DNA of 64,000 nt from Erythrobacter donghaensis (GTDB lineage: Bacteria > Pseudomonadota > Alphaproteobacteria > Sphingomonadales > Sphingomonadaceae). Below, piece after piece: positions 17,825 to 34,036 of the stretch. The stretch covers positions 34,574 through 98,573 of the forward strand of contig NZ_MUYG01000004.1 in the NCBI RefSeq assembly GCF_002155425.1. The letters are read 5' to 3'. A program made the translations under genes and the position numbers. Numbering within the stretch: the first letter of the stretch is position 1; every line of letters starts with the position of its first letter. The notes below the pieces were generated by a model. That model did no database searches. It worked only from the letters and a program-made list of their open reading frames with translations, and had not been told where the DNA came from.

Positions 17825-18799
17825 TCACGATCCGTCACGCCTCTCATCGTCCTTGTCGCCATCGACCACAGTCAGCGCGGTCAGCGAGCCTGCCCGCTTG
17901 ACCGCCTTCTGGATGTCGCTGGCATCGTAAAGTCCATCGCGCTCGGCGCGGTAGGCGGCGAGCAGCGGCATGGCCCCAGCCATGTCGTTGAAGCGCCACA
18001 GGTCGAGCTCCACGCCTTCGAGCACAAGGCCATAGACGGCCTTCTCGATCGCTTGCTGGAGCGCAATCTGATCGGGTTCGTTCGAGGTGATCCCGGCTTC
18101 GGCCTCCAGCAGCTCGCGGAAGGCGACGAATTTGAACGCGCTTGCGCCCAGCGCCTGGCTGGCGATGGTCTTGGAGGCGGTGACATTGGCGAGAACCTCG
18201 CCCGTCCGCACCGAGACCGCGCGCAGATACACGGTCACCGTGTCCTGCCGGTATTCGGTCCGCGCGCCGATGCCGAGGAAGGCCGCGCCCGCACCGCCGG
18301 TGACGGTGTTGGTGTCGTAGCCGACAATCCCGCCTTCCAGCAGCACGCCGGCAAACAGCAGCGCGGGCAGAGCGTTGGGATCGACTTCCTGCTCGCCCAG
18401 ATAGCGCTTGCGCATTTCGCCAATGATCTGGCGTTCTTTCAGCAGGTTATCTAGCCGTTCACGCTCGACCACGGTGAACCAGTTGCGGTTGCCCGCATCC
18501 TGCAACGCCTTGACGAGGATCGAGCTCGCCCCCTGCGTCACCGCGCGCGACAGGGTCTGGCCCTGCTCGCTCGGCTTGAACTGGCCGGTCTGGTCGGTGA
18601 AGCCATAGACCGCGATCGCCACCGGCCGCTGCGGCGGCGGAAGCTGATTCAGCAGGGTCTGGGTCTGGGTCTTCTTGGGGAAATAGGCGAGGCTGGTGGT
18701 GGTCGGCAGGGCATTTCGCCCGTCCTGCGGCATGCTCATGCAGCCGCCCGTGGCCAGCGCGGTGAGGGACATCAGGGCAAGGGATGCGAGCTTGCGCAT
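17825..18799 (-). CDS. csgG: CsgG, outer-membrane curli secretion lipoprotein
   Basis: 324 residues. CsgG forms the nonameric outer-membrane pore that exports curlins. ATG 18799 starts a lipoprotein signal (MRKLASLALMSLTALATGGC); the -3 residue Thr makes the lipobox slightly atypical. Conserved blocks: VAIAVYGFTDQTGQFKPS, WFTVVERERLDNLLKERQII, LLEGGIVGYDTNT, FLGIGARTEYRQDTVTVYLR, then VRTGEVLANVTASKTI and FRELLEAEAGITSNEP. All align by eye with E. coli CsgG. The loop after FKP, which in E. coli carries the Tyr51/Asn55/Phe56 constriction ring, reads SEQGQTLS here, so both aromatics are missing. It follows csgF by 8 bp. A TTG at 18811 is a less likely start. Confidence 0.95.
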   Translation of the reverse strand: MRKLASLALMSLTALATGGCMSMPQDGRNALPTTTSLAYFPKKTQTQTLLNQLPPPQRPVAIAVYGFTDQTGQFKPSEQGQTLSRAVTQGASSILVKALQDAGNRNWFTVVERERLDNLLKERQIIGEMRKRYLGEQEVDPNALPALLFAGVLLEGGIVGYDTNTVTGGAGAAFLGIGARTEYRQDTVTVYLRAVSVRTGEVLANVTASKTIASQALGASAFKFVAFRELLEAEAGITSNEPDQIALQQAIEKAVYGLVLEGVELDLWRFNDMAGAMPLLAAYRAERDGLYDASDIQKAVKRAGSLTALTVVDGDKDDERRDGS

Positions 18800-18807
18800 G
18801 TCCTGCC

Positions 18808-19227
18808 TCAATTCACTTCGATGAACAGCGGCACGACGATCCGGGTTTCCTCACCCGTGGTGTCGTTGCGGATGATCAGCGTGACCTCTTCAAGCGAGCG
18901 GAAGAACTCGATCGTCTGGCCGCCGAAGCTGATGGTTCCGGATTCTTGCGGATTGTCACCGAAGATCGCATCGACGATCTGGGACGACAGCGCCGACAGC
19001 AGCCGCGATTGCAGCTGGCGGGCGAAAATGTCGGCCTGGGAGTTGCTGGAGGTAGCGCGCGGATCGCGGAAATCGTTGTTGGCGTTGGCGACGCCGAGCA
19101 CATGCTGGGAATTGAACGGATTGCCACCAAAGGTCGGGCTGATCGGTTCGTGGACGAGATCCTGCGCTGCCAGCGGCGCCGTCAACGCAACCGCGCACGC
19201 CCAAAGGCCTGTCTTCCAGATACTCAT
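18808..19227 (-). CDS. csgF: CsgF, curli assembly factor
   Basis: 139 residues with a Sec signal ending LAAQ. The mature N-terminus DLVHEPISPTFGGNPFN contains the FGGNP motif that inserts into the CsgG pore in E. coli. It is followed by NANNDFRDP and a C-terminal beta region (TISFGGQTIEFFRSLEEVTL, then IVVPLFIEVN). CsgF is secreted and couples the nucleator to the CsgG pore at the cell surface. First gene of the curli operon; GGGGGA precedes ATG 19227 and a candidate promoter lies at 19320-19347. No csgE-like gene accompanies it. Confidence 0.93.
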   Translation of the reverse strand: MSIWKTGLWACAVALTAPLAAQDLVHEPISPTFGGNPFNSQHVLGVANANNDFRDPRATSSNSQADIFARQLQSRLLSALSSQIVDAIFGDNPQESGTISFGGQTIEFFRSLEEVTLIIRNDTTGEETRIVVPLFIEVN

Positions 19228-19319
19228 TGTAATCCCCCAAACTTACCAAGGAACGTGGGTCTGGGGTATTTTCCCCATTTGACGTTCGAAGTCTTTCGAC
19301 TCGGCGACTCGGTAAGGCA

Positions 19320-19347
19320 ATGTTAGGGGTTATTAACAGTCTGTAAA
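19320..19347 (-). promoter_or_regulatory. Candidate sigma-70 promoter of the curli operon
   Basis: Minus strand TTTACA (19347-19342), 16 bases, TAACAT (19325-19320): five of six and four of six consensus matches. It is the most AT-rich point of the gap and lies about 93 bases before the csgF ATG. No CsgD gene is in the window. Confidence 0.4.
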
Positions 19348-19545
19348 GTAACTTCGCTCTGACATCGCGGAATCGTCCGGTTCCTAGACGGTTGCAAAGC
19401 CTGCATTAATTTCGGGCGCGCCGAGGGGGCGGATGATGCCTCCAAAATGGATGTTTGTGCGAAAAATCACCTGCCGCGCGGCGTTTTCTGCGACGGTTCC
19501 GGGCACATCATCCGGGCCTGCGCCGCTCTCATGCGGGTATGCAAA

Positions 19546-19573
19546 GGGGCGGCGCAATCGCTCGCGCCGCCCC
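19546..19573 (-). terminator. Hairpin after the lipoprotein gene
   Basis: GGGGCGGCGC (19546-19555) and GCGCCGCCCC (19564-19573) form a perfect 10-bp stem, 17 bp past the stop of the lipoprotein gene. Only TTT follows on the minus strand. It separates this gene from csgF. Confidence 0.6.
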
Positions 19574-19590
19574 CCGCATCGCTCACGCGA

Positions 19591-20097
19591 TTACTCGGTT
19601 TCGCTCAACCCTGCCGACATCGCGCCGATGGTCTTGGCGACATCTTCGCGGACCTTGTCGTTGTGCTCGTCGACGGTCATGAGGTCCTTGCCGTCCTTGT
19701 CGAGCAGCATCGCCTTCTGGCCCGAGCCGACCGGCGCCAGGCGCACGCTCAGCGGACGCGGAGCGAGGGTGTTGCTGGCGCCATTGCCGCCATCGACCAC
19801 CCCGCCGATGATCCCGCCGGCCAGAATGTTGCCGAAGGTCGAACCGGCCAGCCGCGACTGGATCAGCACATAGACCGGCTCGTAACCCGGCTTTGAGATG
19901 TCGACGCGGGTGTCGGCGCCGCGCTTCAGTTCCAGCGTGCAGGGCGAGGTGCACTTGAGCCCGTTGAGGAACACGATATCCGCGCCCGTGGGGTCGGTTT
20001 CGGTCATGTAATCGATATTGGTGCCGTTCATGACGGTGGCACAGCCCGACAGCGCAGTGCCCGCCACGATGGCGAGCACCAGAGACTTCATTTTCAT
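19591..20097 (-). CDS. Predicted lipoprotein of unknown function (PEGA-like region)
   Basis: 168 residues from ATG 20097. The signal MKMKSLVLAIVAGTALSGC has a clear lipobox (LSGC). The mature part begins ATVMNGTNIDYMTETDPTGA and continues NGLKCTSPCTLELKRGADTR and ISKPGYEPVYVLI, a pattern like PEGA-type surface domains that present a turn around SPC-L-L. A Gly-rich segment (ILAGGIIGGVVDGGNGA) could be membrane-inserting. The C-terminus is charged and helical. It precedes csgF on the same strand but has its own hairpin, so it is probably an independent gene. Role unknown. Confidence 0.75.
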   Translation of the reverse strand: MKMKSLVLAIVAGTALSGCATVMNGTNIDYMTETDPTGADIVFLNGLKCTSPCTLELKRGADTRVDISKPGYEPVYVLIQSRLAGSTFGNILAGGIIGGVVDGGNGASNTLAPRPLSVRLAPVGSGQKAMLLDKDGKDLMTVDEHNDKVREDVAKTIGAMSAGLSETE

Positions 20098-20174
20098 ATT
20101 GGAGCGTTCCCTGTTTGATGATCCCCCCTCGGGATCAACCCGTCCAGTTAACGCCATCGCCCGACCGGGCCAAC

Positions 20175-20208
20175 AAAAAAGGCGGCACCATCGCTGGCGC
20201 CGCCTTTC
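20175..20208 (-). terminator. Intrinsic terminator of rplJ-rplL
   Basis: AAAGGCGGCACC / GGCGCCGCCTTT (one mismatch) with TCG-type loop lies 30 bp after rplL. On the minus strand the stem is followed by TTTTTT (plus-strand A-run 20175-20180). Confidence 0.85.
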
Positions 20209-20238
20209 TCTTGTCGGTCAAAGACCGCGGTATCGAGC

Positions 20239-20610
20239 TTACTTCAGCTCGACGGTGCCGCCGGCTTCTTCGATCTTCTTCTTGATTTCTTCGGCTTCGG
20301 CCTTGTTCACGCCTTCCTTGATCGCCTTGGGGGTCGATTCAACGAGGGTCTTGGCTTCGGTCAGGCCGAGGCCGGTGATGGCGCGGACTTCCTTGATGAC
20401 CTGGATCTTCTTCCCGCCGTCGCCGGTCAGGATGACGTCGAATTCGGTCTGCTCTTCGACAGCTTCGGCAGCAGCGGCCGGGCCGGCAGCAACCGCGACA
20501 GCAGCAGCGGCGCTGACGCCCCATGCTTCTTCGAGGGCCTTGGCGAGGTCGGCGGCTTCGAGCACGGTCAGCTTCGAAAGTTCTTCAACAAGCTTGGCAA
20601 TATCGGCCAT
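20239..20610 (-). CDS. rplL: 50S ribosomal protein L7/L12
   Basis: 123 residues. It forms the flexible stalk dimers that recruit translational GTPases. The N-terminal dimerisation helix [20 protein letters not shown], the Ala-rich hinge ([20 protein letters not shown]) and the C-terminal factor-binding domain ([35 protein letters not shown]) are all present. It lies 84 bp after rplJ, with a strong terminator downstream. rpoB does not follow; it lies 3.4 kb away on the opposite strand. Confidence 0.98.
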   Translation of the reverse strand: MADIAKLVEELSKLTVLEAADLAKALEEAWGVSAAAAVAVAAGPAAAAEAVEEQTEFDVILTGDGGKKIQVIKEVRAITGLGLTEAKTLVESTPKAIKEGVNKAEAEEIKKKIEEAGGTVELK

Positions 20611-20694
20611 GATGGTTCACTCCAAATTGTGGCGGGGCAAATGGCACTATTGCCTTGGCCCCAACAGATTGTTTCGTCTGGCGAAAAACGTCTC

Positions 20695-21207
20695 TTAGGC
20701 GGCCTTGTCCGCATACGCGGCAAACACACGGGCGACCTTCGCGGCGGGCGCGGTAACGACCTGGGCGATCTTCGTCGCCGGGGCGTTGACCAGACCGATG
20801 AGCTTGGCGCGCAGTTCGTCGAGGCTGGGCATCGAGGCAAGCGCCTTGACCCCGGCTTCGTCGAGAACGACCGAACCCATCGAACCGCCGACGATTTCGA
20901 GCTTGTCGTTCGTCTTGGCGAATTCGACAGCGGCCTTGGCAGCCGCGACCGGATCTTGCGACCAGGCCAGCCCGACCGGACCGGTGAGCATGTCACCGAG
21001 CCCGACATAGTCGGTGTTTTCAAGGGCGAGATTGGCGAGACGGTTCTTCGCAACCTTGTAGGTCGCACCAGCTTCGCGCATCTTGTTACGCAGGGCAGTG
21101 GACTGGGCCACCGTCATGCCGAGGTTGCGGGTGACGACCACCACGGAAACCTCGTTGAAGACCGCATTGAGCTGGGCAACCGCGTCGGCTTTCTGCGAAC
21201 GATCCAT
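20695..21207 (-). CDS. rplJ: 50S ribosomal protein L10
   Basis: 170 residues. L10 anchors L7/L12 dimers to the ribosome and in many bacteria represses its own operon by binding the mRNA leader. [17 protein letters not shown] starts at ATG 21207 with AAGGAG upstream. [33 protein letters not shown] and [19 protein letters not shown] are typical. The C-terminal helix that binds L12 ends AYADKAA. No rplK-rplA is seen upstream; the neighbour is an unrelated DJ-1 gene. Confidence 0.97.
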   Translation of the reverse strand: MDRSQKADAVAQLNAVFNEVSVVVVTRNLGMTVAQSTALRNKMREAGATYKVAKNRLANLALENTDYVGLGDMLTGPVGLAWSQDPVAAAKAAVEFAKTNDKLEIVGGSMGSVVLDEAGVKALASMPSLDELRAKLIGLVNAPATKIAQVVTAPAAKVARVFAAYADKAA

Positions 21208-21514
21208 GCCATACTCCTTCACAAATGGCCGCGAAGGATGGCTCCCGCGCGACCGGCTACGTTTTGTCCATGCCGGAGCGAATGCTCCGAACACGGGCGA
21301 GTCCGTCGATAGGGAAGGAGGGTGTGCCATCAGGCCTGCTGGCCGACACGAACGGACAAGACCGCACAGCGGCTGCCCGAAAAATCTCGTTTCCCCGTCT
21401 AGGCTGGACATTAAGAAGGCCAGATTGCCTTCACCAACTGTCTCGGACGGATGACCGGGCGTGGGCACGAGGCCCGCCGGTCGGAGCGGGCCTCTAGGGA
21501 AATCGCTGGAAGAG
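21208..21514 (-). promoter_or_regulatory. rplJ leader, candidate L10 autoregulatory region
   Basis: The 307-bp untranslated stretch before rplJ contains a perfect hairpin CGGAGC-ATTC-GCTCCG (21274-21289) and other short GC stems. L10-(L12)4 binding to such leaders is well known in bacteria; no specific L10-site consensus was confirmed here, so the assignment rests on position and structure. The operon promoter must lie in the right half, but no clear boxes were seen. Confidence 0.4.
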
Positions 21515-22549
21515 TCAAGGCTGCTGTTGGTTCGCCAGCGCAGCGCGCGCCTCGGCGATCGCGGCGTCGAGCTGCGGTTCCGGGAAATGCGGGCGGGCCA
21601 GTTCCATCACCTTCAGCGCGGGTGCCAACATCGCCGGATCGCCCTTGGCCTGAAGCGCGCGGTAATAGCCCCAGATCGCCACCAGCGGCACATCGATCCG
21701 CCCGTCCTGCTGCAGCCCGGCGGCGAGCGGCGCAGCATCGCCCGCCACGGCCTGCGCGACCAGAGCGAGGCTGCGTTCGTCAGGCCAGAGTTCGCGCGGC
21801 GCAGGCGTCTTGCCTCGTGCCGCGACCACCGCATCGGCGGCGGCGGCGACGGAAAAAGGGTTCTGGCCGGTCACGAGCCGCCCGTCGGTGACCACGTGGG
21901 GCAACATGATCGGCGCATCCGAGACGTCCGCGCCCAGCCTGCGAAGCTCGCTTTCAAGCAGGAACGGGAAATGCGGCACCCATTGCTTGCCGAACATCTG
22001 CTCTTCCTCGTCGGCAAAGCCGGTGACGCGGCGGCCGCTGATCCAGTGGGTTCCATCGGCGTTGCGGATGCGGGCGAAGACGGCCGGGCCGTGACAGACA
22101 GCCGCAACCACACCGCCGCGCGCCTCGGTCTCGACCAGCAGGGACTGGAGCAGCTGGCTGAAAGGCAGATCGAACATCGCGCCCTTGCCGCCGATCACCA
22201 TGATGGCGGCATATTGGCCGTTCATGTCGGCAGACAGGGGCAGGGTCTGCGCCAGCTTGCGCAGCGCCTCGGCATCGGCGGCAAAGGCGGCGTTGTAGGG
22301 CTTGGCCGGGTCGTGTTCGTCGGCGACGACCGCGCCGCCTGCCGGGCTGGCGATGTCGACGCGGAACCCGTTGGCGCGCAGCACGAGCCAGGCTTGCGAC
22401 AGTTCATCCATCTCGAACCCCGGCTGTGTCTTGCCGTCGTCTCGGCCGTGACTGCTGACGACCAGAAGAACGCGGTCGGTCGGTGTGGCGGCGTGGGCTT
22501 GAAAGGCGCCCAGCAACAGGGCGCAAAACAGGGTGATCCAGCGGACCAT
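21515..22549 (-). CDS. Exported DJ-1/PfpI-family protein
   Basis: 344 residues with a Sec signal ([20 protein letters not shown]). The alpha/beta core has [40 protein letters not shown] and the nucleophile elbow [13 protein letters not shown] with the reactive Cys, followed by [14 protein letters not shown]. This places it with the Hsp31-like branch of the DJ-1/PfpI superfamily, which includes glyoxalases, deglycase-type stress proteins and chaperones. About 90 C-terminal residues are an extra helical region. Periplasmic location is unusual for this family. It closes an operon of exported peptide, DUF2975 protein and HTH regulator, 67 bp after the regulator stop. Substrate unknown. Confidence 0.82.
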   Translation of the reverse strand: MVRWITLFCALLLGAFQAHAATPTDRVLLVVSSHGRDDGKTQPGFEMDELSQAWLVLRANGFRVDIASPAGGAVVADEHDPAKPYNAAFAADAEALRKLAQTLPLSADMNGQYAAIMVIGGKGAMFDLPFSQLLQSLLVETEARGGVVAAVCHGPAVFARIRNADGTHWISGRRVTGFADEEEQMFGKQWVPHFPFLLESELRRLGADVSDAPIMLPHVVTDGRLVTGQNPFSVAAAADAVVAARGKTPAPRELWPDERSLALVAQAVAGDAAPLAAGLQQDGRIDVPLVAIWGYYRALQAKGDPAMLAPALKVMELARPHFPEPQLDAAIAEARAALANQQQP

Positions 22550-22616
22550 GATATTCTCCGGATTGTGAGGGACAGGGTAGGGCCGCCGGTCGGCGGCGGC
22601 GGCCCTTGGTGCCGGG

Positions 22617-22853
22617 TCAGTCGGCTTCGTAAGCGAGCAGGTCGCCCGGCTGGCATTCCAGTTCGCGGCAGATCGCGGCGAGGGTGGAGAAGCGGATCGC
22701 CTTGGCCTTGCCGGTCTTCAGAATCGACAGGTTGGCGAGGGTGAGGCCGACGCGCTCCGCCAGTTCGGTGAGCGTCATGCGGCGGGCGTGGAGCAGGTCG
22801 TCGAGCTTCACCATGATGCGGGTTCCTTCGAGATCGTCGTTGATGGGGGGCAT
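22617..22853 (-). CDS. Small Cro/CI-type HTH transcriptional regulator
   Basis: 78 residues if ATG 22853 is used (it overlaps the stop of the DUF2975 gene, ATGA); ATG 22814 gives 65 residues. The core LHARRMTLTELAERVGLTLA, then NLSILKTGKAKAIRF, is a complete XRE helix-turn-helix with the recognition helix at NLSILKTGK. The rest (ICRELECQPGDLLAY) is the compact C-terminal of the YozG/HTH_26 type. These regulators commonly sit next to DUF2975 membrane proteins, as here. The nested palindrome at 23634-23666 upstream of the operon is the obvious candidate operator for autoregulation. Confidence 0.9.
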   Translation of the reverse strand: MPPINDDLEGTRIMVKLDDLLHARRMTLTELAERVGLTLANLSILKTGKAKAIRFSTLAAICRELECQPGDLLAYEAD

Positions 22854-23398
22854 CACACGGTTCCTTCCAGATCGTCCCGCATCGCGGCACCGTGGCGGAA
22901 CACCCGGGCGAGGATGAAGAGGACGATGACCAGCAGGACCGGGATCACGTCGATGTCGAAGGATGTGTCCATCGTCACCTCGCGGAACTGGTCGACCCAG
23001 TCCGCCATCCCGACGGCGGCGCGTTGGGCTGCGAACTTGGCAGCGTAGATAGCGACTTGCAGCCACGCCATCGCGGCCAGCCGGTCGGCGTTTTCAGGGA
23101 CGAAGGGGTCCCCTGCCGCCACAGTGTCGATGATGCCGCGCAGCTTTCCGAAGAACAGGAAGACCAGCGCCACCACCACGAGAACGCAGGCGAGCAGCAG
23201 CATGAGCGGCAGGATCGGCATGGCGAGCGCATCGGGCCCGACTTCGGCGATCACCTCGGCGTTCATCTGGTCCTTGATGAACAGGATGGCGGGTATAATC
23301 AGGACGATCACGGCTGCAGCGACAGCCATGGCCCCCTGGATCAGCAGGGTCAGCGTCTTGCCCGCCAGCAGCAGCGGGTCTTGTTTAGGCGCGTTCAT
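22853..23398 (-). CDS. DUF2975-type membrane protein
   Basis: 181 residues with four predicted membrane segments (about 12-38, 58-85, 110-130, 150-170), a short N-terminal tail MNAPKQDP and the conserved loop GDPFVPENADRLAAMAWL, which is characteristic of the family. ATG 23398 follows AAGGAG. The gene is translationally coupled to the HTH regulator. Function of the family is not established; its constant pairing with a small XRE regulator suggests a membrane sensor or partner controlling the regulator (inference). Confidence 0.85.
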   Translation of the reverse strand: MNAPKQDPLLLAGKTLTLLIQGAMAVAAAVIVLIIPAILFIKDQMNAEVIAEVGPDALAMPILPLMLLLACVLVVVALVFLFFGKLRGIIDTVAAGDPFVPENADRLAAMAWLQVAIYAAKFAAQRAAVGMADWVDQFREVTMDTSFDIDVIPVLLVIVLFILARVFRHGAAMRDDLEGTV

Positions 23399-23434
23399 GA
23401 TGTGGTCTCCTTGGATCGGGCTGTGTCCGGCAGC

Positions 23435-23572
23435 TCAGGCGAGTTCAGCGACGGACAGCGTCACAGGCGCGGCGGCCTGTGCGGGCGGGACGGTGACAAT
23501 CGCGCCGATCGAGGCGATCGACAGGACGAAGGCGGCGCAGGCGGCAAGAACGCTGTTGGTCAGGCGGGTCAT
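23435..23572 (-). CDS. 45-residue exported peptide, first gene of the DUF2975/HTH operon
   Basis: Starts at ATG 23572 with an excellent AAAGGAAAACGAT box and ends with TGA 23437-23435, 36 bp before the DUF2975 gene. MTRLTNSVLAACAAFVLSIA is a signal or membrane segment, followed by a predicted cleavage near AQAAAP and only about a dozen mature residues (VTLSVAELA). It may be an exported signal or regulatory peptide, or a small membrane protein. No family recognised. Confidence 0.6.
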   Translation of the reverse strand: MTRLTNSVLAACAAFVLSIASIGAIVTVPPAQAAAPVTLSVAELA

Positions 23573-23633
23573 ATCGTTTTCCTTTCGGTTGCTCATTGTT
23601 ATTCAATAAAACCCCTCTAACCCGATTCGCGGC

Positions 23634-23666
23634 ATATCGTCAATCAATAATATTGAAAAACGATAT
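23634..23666. promoter_or_regulatory. Nested palindromic operator candidate
   Basis: Outer arms ATATCGT (23634-23640) and ACGATAT (23660-23666) enclose an inner palindrome TCAATAATATTGA (23644-23656). The site lies 62 bp upstream of the exported-peptide gene and 68 bp upstream of the rpoB -35 box. Its two-fold symmetry suits a dimeric XRE regulator such as the one encoded in the adjacent operon. Confidence 0.55.
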
Positions 23667-23733
23667 TGAGCGCGTCGTTTTTCGGCAAGGCCCCTGTGAT
23701 TGGCGCTGCTGGAAGGCCCTGTTCTCCCCCGCA

Positions 23734-23762
23734 TTGACAACGCCGGGAGCGGCTCCTACATC
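23734..23762 (+). promoter_or_regulatory. Probable rpoBC promoter
   Basis: A perfect TTGACA (23734-23739), 17-base spacer, then TACATC (23757-23762; three of six matches). It is the only strong -35 box in the region and is correctly oriented. rpoBC needs its own promoter because rplJL is on the other strand. Confidence 0.6.
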
Positions 23763-24002
23763 GCGCTCTCGCCCGCTTCGAGCAGGGCCGATTCATGCGC
23801 GGGAATCGGCTTTCGGATGGAAGCGGCGACACGCCATTATCGCGACGCTAGACGAATGCTGCTGCCGACCTGCGAAAAGCGCGGGGCTGGGCAAGCAGCT
23901 TTTGCGCGTTCGCAATGGCGGCTTTTATCGCGTGGAGCACAGCGATTTTCCCCGTCCGCGCGGCACTCCCCGCGCGGCCCAATTGAAGAGGCCCACTCCC
24001 TC

Positions 24003-28202
<4,200 letters not shown>

Positions 28203-28268
28203 GGCGCGGGGCCTCACGGCCCCCGCCACCCCCGCCTTCGAGTTTCATCCCCCTAAGGGAACACAGTC

Positions 28269-32585
<4,317 letters not shown>

Positions 32586-32616
32586 GCTCTAACGCCTCGC
32601 CCTCGCGGCTTTGAGA

Positions 32617-32656
32617 AGGCCCCGCCCGAGCGCAAGCTTTGGCGGGGCTTTTCTTT
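32617..32656 (+). terminator. Intrinsic terminator of rpoBC
   Basis: GCCCCGCC (32619-32626) and GGCGGGGC (32641-32648) with a 14-base loop, followed by TTTTCTTT, about 30 bp after the rpoC stop. Confidence 0.85.
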
Positions 32657-32724
32657 GGGGTTTGCCAGTCTCCGGGCTTGCGTGACTAAAGCTTTCTCAT
32701 ATGCTCCTGCGCCAAGGGGGGCGC

Positions 32725-33438
32725 ATGTTTCATGCAATCAAACAATGGTTCGTCAGCGCGGACAATGCGCGCCGGCTGCTCGGACTGTTCGCGTTCGAGT
32801 TCGTGGTGGTGCTGCTCGGCGTGCTTGCGGCGCAAAGCTTGCAGACGGTTTATGCATCGCGCCAGCTGAAGCAGCTTGCCGATGACGCCGTCGCCGAACA
32901 TCGCGACGACCTTCAGGACTTCGTCGATTTCATGGAATACCAGCGCCGCGCCAATGATTGCCAAAGGGACTATCTGCGCCGCTTGCGCAATGCGGCGGCC
33001 AGCGGCACGAAGCCCGACGACCTGCCCTTCAGACCGCCGGCCTACCCCCAAGTCTGGGTCGCACAATGGGACAGCGAGACACGGCGCGCGGTTCGGCGGT
33101 TCTACGGCCGCGAACTGCTGCTCGAACATACGAGGCTTGAGAGAGGCTCCGAGCTTCTCAAGCTGCGACGCGATCAGGCGATCATCGAATGGGGAACGAC
33201 CTCTCTCGTGGCCACTCCTGATTTTGGCAAGGATGCCGGCGTGCGCAGTGCGATCATCATTTCTACCGGGAAGCTCTACGCCATCACGGTCGATATGCGG
33301 AACCTTGCGATCAATGCCGGCACCACCTTCGATCGCAGCCCCTATACGCCTGACGAAACCAAGATCGGGCAGGCGCTTTCCTCGCTGGTCGGTTGCGAGC
33401 TGACGGAGAAAAAGGCGGTGGCCGGCTCTGGTCAGTGA
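32725..33438 (+). CDS. Single-pass membrane protein of unknown function
   Basis: 237 residues from ATG 32725 (AAGGGGGGCGC upstream; an in-frame ATG at 32701 lacks such a box). One membrane segment near the N-terminus (LLGLFAFEFVVVLLGVLAAQ) is followed by a coiled region (YASRQLKQLADDAVAEHRDD, then LQDFVDFMEYQRRANDCQ) and a soluble domain without motifs I recognise. The layout resembles a family of small sphingomonad membrane proteins with an N-terminal anchor and an extracytoplasmic helical domain. Stands alone between the rpoC terminator and the next gene. Confidence 0.65.
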   Translation: MFHAIKQWFVSADNARRLLGLFAFEFVVVLLGVLAAQSLQTVYASRQLKQLADDAVAEHRDDLQDFVDFMEYQRRANDCQRDYLRRLRNAAASGTKPDDLPFRPPAYPQVWVAQWDSETRRAVRRFYGRELLLEHTRLERGSELLKLRRDQAIIEWGTTSLVATPDFGKDAGVRSAIIISTGKLYAITVDMRNLAINAGTTFDRSPYTPDETKIGQALSSLVGCELTEKKAVAGSGQ

Positions 33439-33556
33439 TGTGGCGCCGTTCGGCCTCTCTAATGATACGATAGACTTGTGACTCTCGCTATTGCGAATCA
33501 ATTGCAATTAGGCTATCCGGAGTCGTCCCAGCCAAACGATCCGGAGCAACCGCGCC

Positions 33557-33997
33557 ATGTCCGAGAAGCCGACCTCGCTTTCTTCTGCCAAGGCGACCAT
33601 CGCCCGTCTTGCTGTCGCTCCGCGGGTCGAGGATCTGGGCCCGATCGGCGGGCGCTTCGTTCATGCCCTGCGGCTGATCGCGCTGCACGAGCGGATGGGG
33701 CGTGATCCGGTGCCAGAACTCGCGGTGCGGCTTGGCGGAGTCGAAGTGGCGGCCAAGGCCCTCATCCTCGCTCAGACCATCGCGGCCAGCTGGCCCGAGA
33801 ACATCCATGTCTCGCGCTTCTGCTGCCGCCTGCTCAGCCATGACGAGACCACCATCGGGATGTTCGTCGACGCTGCCGCGCAGGGAGACCGGTACGGCTT
33901 CGAAGGGGCGCTCGGCGGGCTGGTCCGCTCTGACCGGATGCCGCGCCTGTGGGAGGGCGCGCTGGCTCTGGCGGCGGCGGAATTGCGCGCGGTGTGA
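33557..33997 (+). CDS. Conserved-looking small helical protein, unknown
   Basis: 146 residues, mostly helical and Ala-rich, without signal peptide or membrane segments, so probably cytoplasmic. Segments such as FVHALRLIALHERMGRDPVP and HVSRFCCRLLSHDETTIGMF have the regular hydrophobic spacing of a real globular protein, and third-position GC matches the neighbours. It precedes gltX by 39 bp on the same strand and may share its transcript. No family recognised. Confidence 0.6.
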   Translation: MSEKPTSLSSAKATIARLAVAPRVEDLGPIGGRFVHALRLIALHERMGRDPVPELAVRLGGVEVAAKALILAQTIAASWPENIHVSRFCCRLLSHDETTIGMFVDAAAQGDRYGFEGALGGLVRSDRMPRLWEGALALAAAELRAV

Positions 33998-34036
33998 ACC
34001 CTTGCGGGGCGTTGCGGCGCGCTCTACCGCGCACCC

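Larger units (their letters stand above)
19228..19590 (-). other. 363-bp regulatory region upstream of csgF
   Basis: Contains the candidate csgF promoter, an approximately 85-base leader with short palindromes (GGGGAAAATACCCC; TCGAA-AGAC-TTCGA) and, at the far end, the hairpin after the upstream lipoprotein gene. No open frame of note. Confidence 0.5.
23573..24002. other. 430-bp divergent regulatory region before rpoB
   Basis: Contains the nested palindrome (23634-23666), an AT-rich island unusual for this genome, and the likely rpoB promoter (23734-23762), leaving a leader of about 230 bases before rpoB. An in-frame extension of rpoB back to 23700 lacks family conservation and is not coding. 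Confidence 0.6.

Noticed and set aside
19591..20097. Lipoprotein as a curli gene (CsgE substitute)
   Set aside because: It is lipid-anchored, unlike soluble CsgE, does not share CsgE features, and a hairpin plus a 363-bp gap with a promoter separates it from csgF.
23700..24002. 100-codon N-terminal extension of RpoB
   Set aside because: It would start upstream of the promoter candidate and has no counterpart in RpoB. ATG 24003 gives the normal N-terminus.
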